From Leishmania martiniquensis (taxonomy: Eukaryota > Euglenozoa > Kinetoplastea > Trypanosomatida > Trypanosomatidae), in NCBI RefSeq assembly GCF_017916325.1, contig NC_090141.1:62001-126000 (forward strand): a stretch of 64,000 nt of DNA, in the 5' to 3' direction. Made by a program: the position numbers and the translations under genes. The notes under the pieces were generated by a model that was not told the DNA's origin, did no database searches, and was given only the letters and a program-made list of their open reading frames with translations. Each line of letters opens with the position of its first letter. The stretch's first letter is position 1. Of the stretch, positions 1 through 9,191 are shown one piece after another.

Positions 1-1997
1 TGCAGAATGCGCCGCTGCCGCTCTGCGATGGCATCCTCGATGCTGGCGTACACACACTGTACGGCGGTGTTCGTGCTCGCATTCTCAAAGAAAAGGTGAA
101 CATCTTCGGCGTGCTGCGCGGCTCGCTGACGCGCCGCTGTCTGCGCAAGCTCCTCTTCGTGGGCAGCCCGGCACGCCGCCGCCTCCTTTGCTTGCTCTGC
201 GCGTAGGGCCTCTATCCCTGTCAGCGCGACCCTCAACTCGGCCTCTGTTGGCGGAATGGAGGCGGCAGCAGCCGCAGCCTCAGTGGTGGCAGCGGCAGCT
301 TCCTTGGAAGTGCTTTTGAATGGCCGCTTAGAGTGCGCACGAGACCGCCCGCTCGTCGTTTTACCACGCCCCGTGGAGGATGTCGTGGAAGGAGACTGCA
401 GCGCTGATGCGGTGCCACTAGTCGCCGCATCGGCACCCACGGCGCCATCACGTGGCAACGGCGAGAGGGAGGCGTGTATGCTGCCGCTACGACGTGAGAG
501 AGCCGAGAGTCGAGTGGCCTCCCGCAGCGGCAGCACGGGCATCGGCGTCTCCACCAAGACCGAGAAGCAGACGGTCGAGCGTGCCGAACGTGCGAGGGTA
601 CTCGTAGGCTGCTGGGCGTGCGATGCCACATATCCGTGCAGGGCTGCATGCGAAAGGAGGTCCTCCTCCACTGCAAACCGCAAGAAGCCGTCAATCTCCT
701 CCTTCGTCAAGAAGATGTTCTCCGGCGGCATAGCCGCCAACAGCGCTAGCCGCTGCTCCTCAGCCTCCATCTCCTGCTGCTGCTGCAGCTGCTGCATCTT
801 TACCTTATCGGCACGCGACAGCTTTGCGGCGCCGGTGGCCGACGCGCCTGCAGCGGTGCGGCGATTACCACCACTCAAAATCGCCTCCCGAGGTGAGCTG
901 AGCGACGTCGCTGCGTTCAGGGGTGCGTCACGCGGCACCTGTCGCCACGCCCACTCGTGCTCTAGCTCCCATTGCACGAATCGCTGCAGCTCCCCGAGGA
1001 GCGCCTCGGGGCGCGACGCATAACGCAGCGGCGGCGCAGCGGCGGCTGAGAGCCTGGTTGAGGCCCCCGCATGCCCGCCCGGCTCTACGCTCAGTGGAGC
1101 CTCCGCCACGGTGAGCACACTTGCGCGACGCCCCTTCTTGGACACCTTGGGCCCAAGGCTGCCCTCCCTCCCATGCGACGAAGAGGAACTGCCCGCCGAC
1201 CCGTGCTCCCCGCCACCAGCGCTAGCACAACCCGCGCCACCGCCCTGGAAGTGAGAAGGGGGTGCAGACTTCTGCGGGTTGCCATCAGACAGCAGAAGCG
1301 GCGTGATGGCCGCCCCTGCGGGCGCCTCGGCGTCGCCACGGACAAGCGAGCGGTACTGTCGCCACCAACCGAGCAAGTGCACGGTCTTGAGCGCGGCGAA
1401 GCCCTGCCTGGCACAGTACTGAATGAACTCCACGTACTGGTCCACCTCGATCTGATGGCCGAGGTGCACCCAGTAGTCCTCGAGGCGCAGAGCCTGGGCG
1501 ACGATAGCGGTGAGGTAAAAGGCGCTGGCCTCCGCATTAGTGAGGGCACTGGCGTCGTCGGGGCCACCTAGCAGCTCATTCAGGGCGCGAACCTCATTCC
1601 CAACGCGCATCGCTCGCGAGGGCGGAGAGGAGTATGCCGAGCAAGCTTTCGCGACGTCCGTGACCGTCGTCGACACCGTTGGCCGCGCCTCCCCAGCACC
1701 ACTGTGGGTGCGAGCGAGGGTGGCCGACGACGAAAAGGACGTCACGGAGGCGCCAGAGGCGTCTGCGACTCCGCTCTTCGCGGCGCCATCGCCAGCGGTC
1801 TGCGCCGCGTTCGGGACCTCCGCAGCGATAATGCTCGAGAAGTCGCCCCGCGCGATGGATAAGAGCTGCTGTACGGTGTCGGCGGACTCTAAGATCAGAC
1901 CGGTGAAGTTTAGTCCGGAGTTGTGGAGAAGAGACGCGGCGGAGGCGTCGTGCTGACCCCGGTGGAAGCCGCTGGGGCTGGCCTTTGGAGGCCCCAT
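1..1997 (-). CDS. Conserved hypothetical coiled-coil protein (3' end beyond window)
   Basis: An open frame runs from an ATG at 1997 to the left edge without a stop, giving 665 codons of a larger protein. I do not recognise a named family. The N-terminal 50 residues include a compact stretch (TGLILESADTVQQLLSIARG), followed by a Ser/Ala/Thr-rich linker. Around residues 140-220 comes a folded-looking helical segment with several Trp/Tyr (LEDYWVHLGHQIEVDQYVEF, HLLGWWRQYRSL). A second helical segment near residue 400 begins with a Gln-rich stretch (KMQQLQQQEMEAEEQRLALL) and continues into NIFLTKEEIDGFLRFAVEED. The last visible part is an Ala/Glu/Arg-rich coiled coil. The frame is supported by its length and by clean codon structure; overlapping + strand frames are shadows. 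Its function is unknown. Confidence 0.8.
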   Translation of the reverse strand, partial: MGPPKASPSGFHRGQHDASAASLLHNSGLNFTGLILESADTVQQLLSIARGDFSSIIAAEVPNAAQTAGDGAAKSGVADASGASVTSFSSSATLARTHSGAGEARPTVSTTVTDVAKACSAYSSPPSRAMRVGNEVRALNELLGGPDDASALTNAEASAFYLTAIVAQALRLEDYWVHLGHQIEVDQYVEFIQYCARQGFAALKTVHLLGWWRQYRSLVRGDAEAPAGAAITPLLLSDGNPQKSAPPSHFQGGGAGCASAGGGEHGSAGSSSSSHGREGSLGPKVSKKGRRASVLTVAEAPLSVEPGGHAGASTRLSAAAAPPLRYASRPEALLGELQRFVQWELEHEWAWRQVPRDAPLNAATSLSSPREAILSGGNRRTAAGASATGAAKLSRADKVKMQQLQQQQEMEAEEQRLALLAAMPPENIFLTKEEIDGFLRFAVEEDLLSHAALHGYVASHAQQPTSTLARSARSTVCFSVLVETPMPVLPLREATRLSALSRRSGSIHASLSPLPRDGAVGADAATSGTASALQSPSTTSSTGRGKTTSGRSRAHSKRPFKSTSKEAAAATTEAAAAAASIPPTEAELRVALTGIEALRAEQAKEAAACRAAHEEELAQTAARQRAAQHAEDVHLFFENASTNTAVQCVYASIEDAIAERQRRIL

Positions 1998-3272
1998 TGT
2001 GTCGCCCCGCGATGGGGAGCTGTTAACCCCACGCAGGGCACCGCAGGGTGCGGTGTGAGGGAAAAAAAACGGAACGCTGGGGGAAGTGGGGAGCTCGCTA
2101 AGGTGCCCGCGATCTGCGTCTCAGTCTCCGTCCCACGGAAGAATTCACGCGAGGTGGCAACAGCAGCGGATTGTACCCCCGTGCGCGTTAACTGGCACCG
2201 ATGCGCGAGTGCTGCGCAGAAAAGGGAGGAGGGACGGGAGCGTGTAAGGAACAACCCACACAAACACACACACGAAGGAGTGCGTGCCCATGTGGGGCAC
2301 GAAGCGAAAAATATGGAGTAGCGGGGCACAAGAGGCGAGGAGTAGCAGGGCGAGTTGAAGGAGACGCCATGGACGCGCACCTGCACACTGTTGTCCATCC
2401 CTTCACCACTCCCTTCACGACCACGTAGCGACAGTAGCGAGGGAGAGAGAGGGAGGGAGGGAGAGCGGTACTCCTCCATTTTAGTGAATGGAAGCACACA
2501 CATGCACACCGTGACGGCAGCCACGACGATGCCGCGGCAGTTGCGGGTGGTGCTGCTGCATCCCGTTGGCGGTTAGCTCTTGGCTGCTCAAGTCAGAGGG
2601 AGAGAGGGGAAGAGAGGGAGCATCTATGCAAAGGTCTAAGGAGATGATAAGAGAAGTAAACGCATAAAGCTAGAGGGAGGGAGGGAGGAAGGAGGGAGAA
2701 GGTCGGAGTGCGCGATGAGGGGGGAGCCGGTGGAGATGCCCTTGATGGGGAAAGGGAGGATGGGCCCCCTCTACGCGGCACTCACAGATACCCACGCATC
2801 GCCGTGCAATACCGCCTGGCGGAACAACCTGACCAAGATGGCGGGGCGGGACGAAAGAGAGCGAGAGGGGCGGTCGGCGTGTATGAGGGCAAAAGCAGCG
2901 TGCGCACTGCTGGTGTACATCTGCGCGTGTGGCGCATCTTGATTCCGTGTGGAAACCCCTGTTCGACTCGAGGGGTTGAGGCCTGCGGCAAGTCGCCAAC
3001 CGCCTCTCCACCACCACCTTCAAGTGCACGAGGAGAGCACCACCTCACTTGACGCATCCCTTGGCCCTTGACCCGCCCCCCCCCCACTCACACACACACA
3101 CGCATACACCTGACCCTCGGATCACTCATTCACCGCTATGGAGACGCACACGGTAGAAGGCGACCCCCCCCAAAAAAAAAAGCGTGACGACAGCAACGAA
3201 GAGGCGATGGGGGCACAGAGATGGTGAGGCAGGTGAAAAGAGGGGAAAGGCAACGAGAGGCACACCCGTGCG
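1998..3272. other. Intergenic region with trans-splicing-type tracts
   Basis: No gene seen. The + strand carries long purine tracts at about 2432-2465, 2595-2635 and 2672-2700, i.e. polypyrimidine tracts on the transcribed minus strand that could direct trans-splicing of the gene starting at 1997. A C-run (about 3075-3085), a CA repeat (about 3090-3104) and an A-run (3172-3181) lie closer to the end of the next gene. Confidence 0.6.
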
Positions 3273-4745
3273 TCAACGCCGCTTGAGAACGTTGCGCAGG
3301 TGATTCGCCTCACTTGCCGTCGCAAAGCCGAAGACCACCTGCGATGGTCGGGTTGACGTGCGCGCAACCACGGTGAACTGCCGCTCCTCAATGTAATCGT
3401 CCTCCTGCACCACTCTCGTCGTAAAGACGTCCAACACGCTAGCCAGCGGTACCTTGATGGTCTGCTGTCCACCTTTTGGGTTGCGCTGGGACCACCGCAG
3501 GCACTCCTGATTGAAGTCGACCGCGACGAGGCCGCTCAGCGACGTTTTGAAGGTTCCCACCAGACTCCAAAGGGGGCGAACGCAGTAGCGCTGCTGCTGC
3601 ACGCCACCACCGCCCGCTTCAGCAGCGGTGGTGGCGGTACTCGCCGAGGGTGCGGCAAAGGGGTTTGAAGTTGCGCTTGTGTAGAGCGCATTCGCATCAG
3701 CGAATAGCTTTTCATCGACATGGATGGCGCTAAGGCCGGTGAACATGCCGGGGCAGACAAGTGGCACGGCAACCCGCTGCGCCGAACTCTCAGCCACCGG
3801 CGGCGTCCCGTGGAGCAAGGGTCGAGAGGCGGACGTCGGCTGCTGCGATACTGCCAGCGCCGACGGCGGGGGCGGCGGCTCTGCCCAAGAGCGTGCGCGC
3901 TTGTAGGAGCTCACCGTGCTACCCATGCTGCTATGGTTGCCGCTATAGTCACTATCCTCGCTGCGGCGGCAGCGCGTGTGCGCTGTGATCGGGATTGTGG
4001 GAGGCAGGCGCAGGCCTCGGCGTTCCGGCTGGCGCTGCCGCTCCTGTGATGAGAGCGACGACGTCTTGGCCCCCAGTGCTGAGGTAGTCGTGTGGCTTCT
4101 GTCACTTGTGGCGATACCGCCGCCGAAGGGGCGGCGCAGAACGGTACCTCCAGCAAGCTCGAGAGCAGCAGCCGCACGGCGGACAGCCTCTTCGTCCTCA
4201 GCTCGTCGCTGCGACGGTGGCTGCTGCCGCTGCTCCAGCGCCGATACATCCGTGTAGCATGGCCCAGATCGGCTCCGGGAGGTGCTCAGCTGAGGCAGCC
4301 GGCCCCGCCTTTGTGTGCCGCTGCCGCTGGTGAACTCCGCTCCCTCGAAAAAGTTGGGCAACGAGCGACAAGTGCGTGCGCCTTTGCCGACACTGTCACC
4401 GCTGCCGTCGGCTGTGGTGCACGCTGACAACGGCGCACGACCACAGGGTGCCTTCTTGTCATGCGCTGATCCGGCTTCGTGCAACATGTTCACGCTCATT
4501 GTGCGCAGCGGAGCACGTCGCGACTGGAGAGGGACGCATGTGGCTGCTGGGCGCCCACCGTCCGCCATCTCTTCGCTGCCCTGTTGCGACTCTCTACGAC
4601 GGAGCCCAGAGCGCAGGAGAGTGGTGCCCAACGTTGTGTGTCCACTGCTGTAAGCCGAGGAGGCGACGCTGACGGAGCGCGACATGGTCGCTGTCCCCGA
4701 GTTGGGCGAGACTACCTTTACGCGGAGGCCATTGCGAGGCGCCAT
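3273..4745 (-). CDS. Hypothetical protein with C-terminal PH-like domain
   Basis: This is a 490-residue protein with ATG start and TGA stop. The first 370 residues are low-complexity, rich in Ser, Arg, Ala, Gln and Pro and probably disordered. The last 115 residues look like a compact beta-rich fold: a block beginning RPLWSLVGTFKTSLSGLVAV, then CLRWSQR, IKVPLASVLDVFTT, ERQFTVVARTSTRPSQVVFG and a terminal helix (ASEANHLRNVLKRR). Seven-odd strands closed by a C-terminal helix is the plan of a PH-like domain, which usually binds lipids or protein partners. The domain call is inferred from the strand/helix pattern; no ligand can be predicted. The arrangement of long disordered N-terminus plus small C-terminal domain is common in trypanosomatid cytoskeletal or signalling proteins. 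Confidence 0.8.
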   Translation of the reverse strand: MAPRNGLRVKVVSPNSGTATMSRSVSVASSAYSSGHTTLGTTLLRSGLRRRESQQGSEEMADGGRPAATCVPLQSRRAPLRTMSVNMLHEAGSAHDKKAPCGRAPLSACTTADGSGDSVGKGARTCRSLPNFFEGAEFTSGSGTQRRGRLPQLSTSRSRSGPCYTDVSALEQRQQPPSQRRAEDEEAVRRAAAALELAGGTVLRRPFGGGIATSDRSHTTTSALGAKTSSLSSQERQRQPERRGLRLPPTIPITAHTRCRRSEDSDYSGNHSSMGSTVSSYKRARSWAEPPPPPSALAVSQQPTSASRPLLHGTPPVAESSAQRVAVPLVCPGMFTGLSAIHVDEKLFADANALYTSATSNPFAAPSASTATTAAEAGGGGVQQQRYCVRPLWSLVGTFKTSLSGLVAVDFNQECLRWSQRNPKGGQQTIKVPLASVLDVFTTRVVQEDDYIEERQFTVVARTSTRPSQVVFGFATASEANHLRNVLKRR

Positions 4746-5494
4746 CGCATGTCTTCTCCTCTAAGGTTTGTGACTGGTGAGTTTAGATGCAAAGGTGGTT
4801 GCGGGGTCAATCGCACCGGGTCGATGCCCTTCCTGTGCTCTGTGTGTTCTCTATGTTACTCTGCCCAATGCGAAGGCCGTGCCGCACGCTTGTCGCCCTT
4901 CGTCCCCGGAGTGTGTATGTATGTGTGTTTGGAGGGAGGGAGGATCAGAGGAGAGAGGAGGCGACCGATGTCTAACGAAGCAAGAAAGGGGTGAGGGCAA
5001 AGCCACATGCAGCACCGAAGGAGGCACCGGTACTCGCCTGAAAGTCTGTCTCTTGAGTGCGTGGTGGACGAGAAAGCGGAAAAGCGTGGGAAGGGAGGAT
5101 GCGTGTATGCCTGTCATAATCAGCTCTGCTGGCTGTGCGTACTAACTGTCACATGCACAGAAACACAGAGATGGGGAGAAGCGGCACCAGAGGGCAGTAC
5201 GCAGGCACATCCACGCGGAGAGGGGCATGCGCGCGTGCGGTAGACGCAAAACGCCCTGTCTGCCCCTCTCCCTCCCTCTCTCGTGTGCATTCATGCGTCT
5301 TGTGCAAGTCACGCCTTCCGCTTCCAACTGCAGCTCAGCGGGGGGGGTCGGTGATGATGTTGCTGTACTTGCGCGAGCACGTGGCCCCCTCCTTTCCTGC
5401 ATTCATCACCAAATTGCCTCTCGACACGAGAATGTCGACACAATGAGGAGACAAGATCGAGTGATGGGCACACGCACACCAATGCATGCGTGTC
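4746..5494. other. Intergenic region
   Basis: No gene recognised. A + strand purine tract at about 4928-4964 is a polypyrimidine tract in the minus-strand transcript and a plausible splice signal for the gene starting at 4745. Confidence 0.5.
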
Positions 5495-5731
5495 TTACTG
5501 GGTTGCGGGCGAGGCAGGCCCTCGAGCCTCTAAGAGGCTCTGCTTGATCGCCGCCAAGAAACCATCAGAGGCGGCGACTGGCTGCATCGGCTTCCACACC
5601 ACTTCGCCCGCCGAGTCCTTCGGCACGCCTCTGCCGACAGTGGGGTCTTCATCAAAGTACTCGCCATCGTCCTCGAGCACCACGTGGTGGGGCACGGCGC
5701 TCGGAGAGGATGAAGCCGAAGTAGACGTCAT
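5495..5731 (-). CDS. Small acidic hypothetical protein (78 aa)
   Basis: This is a short frame with an ATG start and good codon texture. The protein opens with a Ser/Thr-rich stretch, has an acidic centre (VVLEDDGEYFDEDPTVGRG) and a short helical part near the end (DGFLAAIKQSLLEARG). No known domain is recognised. It lies in the same direction as its neighbours, with a purine-rich + strand tract at about 5905-5940 upstream that could be its splice signal. The main support is that its composition differs from the repeat-derived peptides that fill other intergenic frames. It could still be a chance frame. Confidence 0.55.
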   Translation of the reverse strand: MTSTSASSSPSAVPHHVVLEDDGEYFDEDPTVGRGVPKDSAGEVVWKPMQPVAASDGFLAAIKQSLLEARGPASPATQ

Positions 5732-6149
5732 GAACGCATGTAGAAAGCTGTGTGTGCGTGGGTGTGGGGGAGTGGGACGAGGCGGGATCGCCCACCAGAT
5801 CGCAGACGGCCTCAGGGAGGAAGAGTGAGTGAGGGGAGGCGGAGGACACGGATGGAGGAGCGCAGAGAGAAAGGGAAGCCAGCGTCACACAGGTGGCGCA
5901 TACGCTTTCAGGGAGGGAAGAAAGGGAAAGGGGGGGGTCGGCGGCTGCAAGAAGAGGCGGATGATTGCCGCCATCCCACGGCCCTCGACGACGTCGCGGC
6001 GCATCATCACCGCTGCGGAAGCCGACGCTTTCGCGTTGTGGCATAGGGGGGACACTCCCCCCACCCCGGAAGGGCGGAAAGGAGGAGGGCAGCACGTCAC
6101 GTGTAACACACAAGCGCACGCAGCGAAATGGCGCACTGGGAGGGAAACG
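5732..6149. other. Intergenic region between small acidic gene and tRNA-Sec
   Basis: It holds the purine-rich (minus-strand pyrimidine-rich) tract at about 5860-5940 and no recognisable gene. Confidence 0.5.
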
Positions 6150-6153
6150 AAAA
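6150..6153 (-). terminator. Pol III T-run terminator of tRNA-Sec
   Basis: Four A residues on the + strand give TTTT on the minus strand six bases after the tRNA-Sec 3' end. This is the minimal RNA polymerase III termination signal. Confidence 0.65.
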
Positions 6154-6158
6154 TGGCA

Positions 6159-6246
6159 CGCCACGAAGGCCGAATCGAACGGCTGTGAGAGCAACTCACC
6201 TACGGGTTTGAAGCCCGCACCCAGCACCAGCTGAGCTCATCGCGGC
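6159..6246 (-). tRNA. tRNA-Sec: tRNA-Sec (anticodon TCA)
   Basis: The minus strand folds into a selenocysteine tRNA of 88 bases. The acceptor arm is nine pairs long, from GCCGCGATG at the 5' end to CCTTCGTGGC at the 3' end, with one G-U pair and the U-U mismatch also found in animal tRNA-Sec, plus discriminator G. The D stem has six pairs (CTCAGC/GCTGGG), another tRNA-Sec hallmark. The anticodon loop is CTTCAAA with anticodon TCA, closed by CGGG/CCCG. The long variable arm is a perfect five-pair hairpin (GTGAG/CTCAC). The T arm is GCCG-TTCGATT-CGGC. It decodes in-frame UGA as selenocysteine, so the organism should have selenoproteins and the SEPSECS/PSTK pathway. It sits inside the Pol II gene array but is expected to be transcribed by Pol III through internal boxes. 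Confidence 0.95.
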
Positions 6247-7175
6247 TCTCGCTCTCTCCAACAAACCACCTCTGTGCGGGGATCGAACCCGTGTCCTGAT
6301 AAGGCGGGCGTGGCCGATCCGTGCTACCACCATCCGGATATGCTACCGCAGCATCTGCATCGGTGCGCACGTTAGGGGCGGATCTCGAACTGCGCCACAG
6401 CGCTGACCGCGCGTGTGTGTGAAGTTGGGTCTGCACAAATGGTGCAACAGAGGAACGACGTCACGGAGGCAGCCAACAAGGAGAGGAGGAGGAGGATAGG
6501 GAGTTGAGTGCAACAAGAGCAGCACGGCTGCAGGGGCGCGCATGAGGAGTCTGCGCCTCGACAGACGGAGAGGCGCAGCAGAGGAGGGACTCCCCGGCAA
6601 CGCGCCAACGGAGACGCACCGGGAGGGGCTGGTGTGTGTATGTGTGGATGGGGGGGAAGGGGGCGAGCTGCCGCCACAATCTGCCATCAGTGCTGATTTT
6701 TTTTTGTGCGCGCATGTCTTCTTTCCTTCTATGCACCGCCCCTCCACGAGGCAGTCGGGAGGGCGGGCGCGGATGAAGCGCACGCCCGCAACGAGCGAAA
6801 GGGACGAGTTCCAGGCAGGTCAACGCGCCTGCACATCACACACACGCATGCGCTGGCCGCCGATGTCGCAACCGGGGAAAGGCGACAAGATGAGAGCGCC
6901 GCGTGTCGACTCTATGAAGCGCTGCCTCGTCCGAGACAAAGGCAGAGAGGGCAGCAGCAGCGACTGATCGATGGCGAAGGAAAGGGGGGGTCGAGCTCGC
7001 TGAGATGAAGAACAAACGTCCCTCGCGCATAGCACAAGAACTGAGAAGCAGTTGCGCCCGTGCATGGGCACAGCGCGAGAACGGAGACGCAGTCACTCCC
7101 CTCCCGAGTAATCGGCGTAGCGCACGCCTCTTTTGGAGTCTCCCCCCTCTCCCTCCCTACGGCTGCCGCTGCTGC
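6247..7175. other. Intergenic region with a tRNA-like relic
   Basis: Near 6272-6345 the minus strand contains a perfect B-box-like core (GGTTCGATCCCC) and a T arm, but no standard anticodon arm or pairing acceptor stem could be drawn, so it is not called as a tRNA. A purine tract at about 6477-6499 and a T-run near 6696-6706 follow. No protein gene is seen. Confidence 0.45.
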
Positions 7176-9191
7176 TCATGTGAAAAGGACACTGGCGGAT
7201 GTGGAAAGCGAAGTGGGGGATAAGATGATGTCGAAGGCAGCGCCATCCACAACGACCGGCGTCGGCAAGTTTTGCGCTGCGTAGTACACTCTAAAGTGCC
7301 TCAGCCACGCCTCAAATCGCGCGGTGGGCGTAAGCGTTGACTCCTCCGCCGCATCAGCAGCCGCAGCAGCAGCCGACTGCACCGCCAAGGACGGAGTCTT
7401 CTCTGTTTCCTTGCAGGCGTTGTTAGGTTTGCCTTTGGAGGCCCGAGAGCAGCCGCGACCGCTGCTTTGGGCTTCGGCAGGCGCCACCACCGATGCCATC
7501 CGCTGCGACAGCACCCACACCACCCACCGGCTCTCTGCCGAGCCGCTCAGCACCGCGGCATCCACGAGGGGCAGCTGGCACCCATCCCTGAGCTCCACAG
7601 CGATGCCCAGCCGCTCCGGGCAGACGACGAGCGTTGCCATAGACGTCACCGGGAGCATACCGTAAAACCACTTCGTCGGCTTGCCACTCGCGCCGGCGTT
7701 GTGGGGTGCGGCAGCAGTGGCAGCCTCGCCCGACGGCGACTGCTGAAGATGCGACCAGATCTCGTTCGGGTTCGGCATCGTCCATTTAATGTGCGTCGGT
7801 GTGAAGATAAGATGGGCTGGCGCAACGGCGACGGCGGGAGCCTCGCGGTACAGCCGCCTTTGCTTTTGCGGAGTTGTCGATGCTGGCGAGCGACGACGGC
7901 GTCGCCTTCCGCTCGGCGCACACGGCCCATCGTCCACGTCGATCGCACCACCCTCGCCCACTGCCAGGTCGAGCTCCGCTCCCACCTCCTTACGTGCGTT
8001 GTAGGTGACGTTGCCGAGCCGCACTGCGTCGTACAGGACTGCAGCAGGTGGGCCAGCGGGAACAGCCATGTCGATGGGATCAGCCAAAGGCGCGTGATCG
8101 ATATCAGCCGTCGCTTCCACGCCGCTTGTCTCCTCTGTCAATGCCACAGGAGCCACCTGTGCCTCCTGCGATGCGACCAGTGACACACTGCGCCGTCCGT
8201 CGCTACTACGCCCAGACGTCACCGCTGCTTCGTCCGCCATCGCCTCTCGCTTCGCCTGCTCCTCATGAGAGATCGGCGAAGTGAATAACTGCTGCGGCAC
8301 GCCACAAGGGGAGCGCTCAACTTCTCGGAGGTCGAAAGCAGTCTGCAAACGAGCAGCGGAGTCCTCGATCGCAGAATCACCATTGCGCTGCTGCATAACC
8401 GCCGTCACGGTAGCAGCGGCTGGCGTCGCCGAGGCCAGCGCGCGCACTGACGGCCGTATCGACTTGGCGAGTGAGCGCTGGGCTGTATCGAGGAGTGCAC
8501 GCTCCTCGACCTCCAGCACATCCCTCGCCGGCAGTACCAGCGGCGTGGACGTGTACTCGTAAGTCTCTGGTGGCTGCTCCGGCGACAGTCGCAAGTCCAC
8601 ACGCCACTGGACGAGCTCAGGGCCGTCGTAGGCGTCTGCCGGAAGAGCCTCACCCACCTCAACGTCACGCATTCCGCCGAAGATGCACACGTCGCCGTGC
8701 TTCAGTTCAGTCGGCTCGGTTTCGCTAATGCGAATGCCGTTCACGAAGGTACCGTTTGAGCTACACATGTCTGTTATATACACCCGAGTAGTGCGGTCAG
8801 TGCAATCACCATCACGGTGTGTCGGCTGACGGCGCGGGGTGCTCAGCGTGTCAGCTGCGTCGATAGGTGTGGTCTCGAAGCGCGGAGCTGTACCACCGCC
8901 GCAGGCATGGCTAGGCGTGGAGCTGACCTCTGCTGACACCGGCAAAGTATCGGCAGCAGTGGATGTGACGGACGCTGACGCTACCGTTGCCGCACTCTTC
9001 ACCCGCATGGCGAAGAGGCTGCACTGCACCTGGGAGGAGAAGAGCAAAGACGGGTCAAGCAGCGTAGAGCAGTGCGTGGAGCGACCCACCGTCACTGGTG
9101 TACCGTTGCTCGGGAGTGCGACGCGCATGCGCCGGTCCAGCGACGACGGCCCACGCACGAGCACGAAGTCCACATCTACGGCATTCGCCAT
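7176..9191 (-). CDS. FHA-domain protein (671 aa)
   Basis: The N-terminal third is a forkhead-associated (FHA) domain, a module that binds phosphothreonine. Its first half is seen at residues 8-50 (FVLVRGPSSLDRRMRVALPS, then TVGRSTHCSTLL, with the conserved G-R). The second half is at about 135-185 (VYITDMCSSNGTFVNGIRIS, then LKHGDVCIFGG), including the diagnostic SSNGTFVNG. About 85 residues of low-complexity sequence split the two halves. The middle (200-470) is disordered and Ala/Ser-rich. A second ordered block at about 465-570 starts at IKWTMPNPNEIWSHLQ and includes KWFYGMLPVTSMATLVVCPE; it matches nothing I know. The start is the ATG at 9191, directly after a CA-rich leader. The partner and pathway are unknown. 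Confidence 0.88.
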   Translation of the reverse strand: MANAVDVDFVLVRGPSSLDRRMRVALPSNGTPVTVGRSTHCSTLLDPSLLFSSQVQCSLFAMRVKSAATVASASVTSTAADTLPVSAEVSSTPSHACGGGTAPRFETTPIDAADTLSTPRRQPTHRDGDCTDRTTRVYITDMCSSNGTFVNGIRISETEPTELKHGDVCIFGGMRDVEVGEALPADAYDGPELVQWRVDLRLSPEQPPETYEYTSTPLVLPARDVLEVEERALLDTAQRSLAKSIRPSVRALASATPAAATVTAVMQQRNGDSAIEDSAARLQTAFDLREVERSPCGVPQQLFTSPISHEEQAKREAMADEAAVTSGRSSDGRRSVSLVASQEAQVAPVALTEETSGVEATADIDHAPLADPIDMAVPAGPPAAVLYDAVRLGNVTYNARKEVGAELDLAVGEGGAIDVDDGPCAPSGRRRRRRSPASTTPQKQRRLYREAPAVAVAPAHLIFTPTHIKWTMPNPNEIWSHLQQSPSGEAATAAAPHNAGASGKPTKWFYGMLPVTSMATLVVCPERLGIAVELRDGCQLPLVDAAVLSGSAESRWVVWVLSQRMASVVAPAEAQSSGRGCSRASKGKPNNACKETEKTPSLAVQSAAAAAADAAEESTLTPTARFEAWLRHFRVYYAAQNLPTPVVVDGAAFDIILSPTSLSTSASVLFT

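Noticed and set aside
256..1956. Three overlapping + strand frames at the left edge
   Set aside because: Shadows of the partial minus-strand gene, which is open for 665 codons and agrees with the direction of all neighbours.
6272..6345. Second tRNA next to tRNA-Sec
   Set aside because: B-box present, but no standard anticodon stem (only three pairs, A at position 33) and no acceptor pairing.
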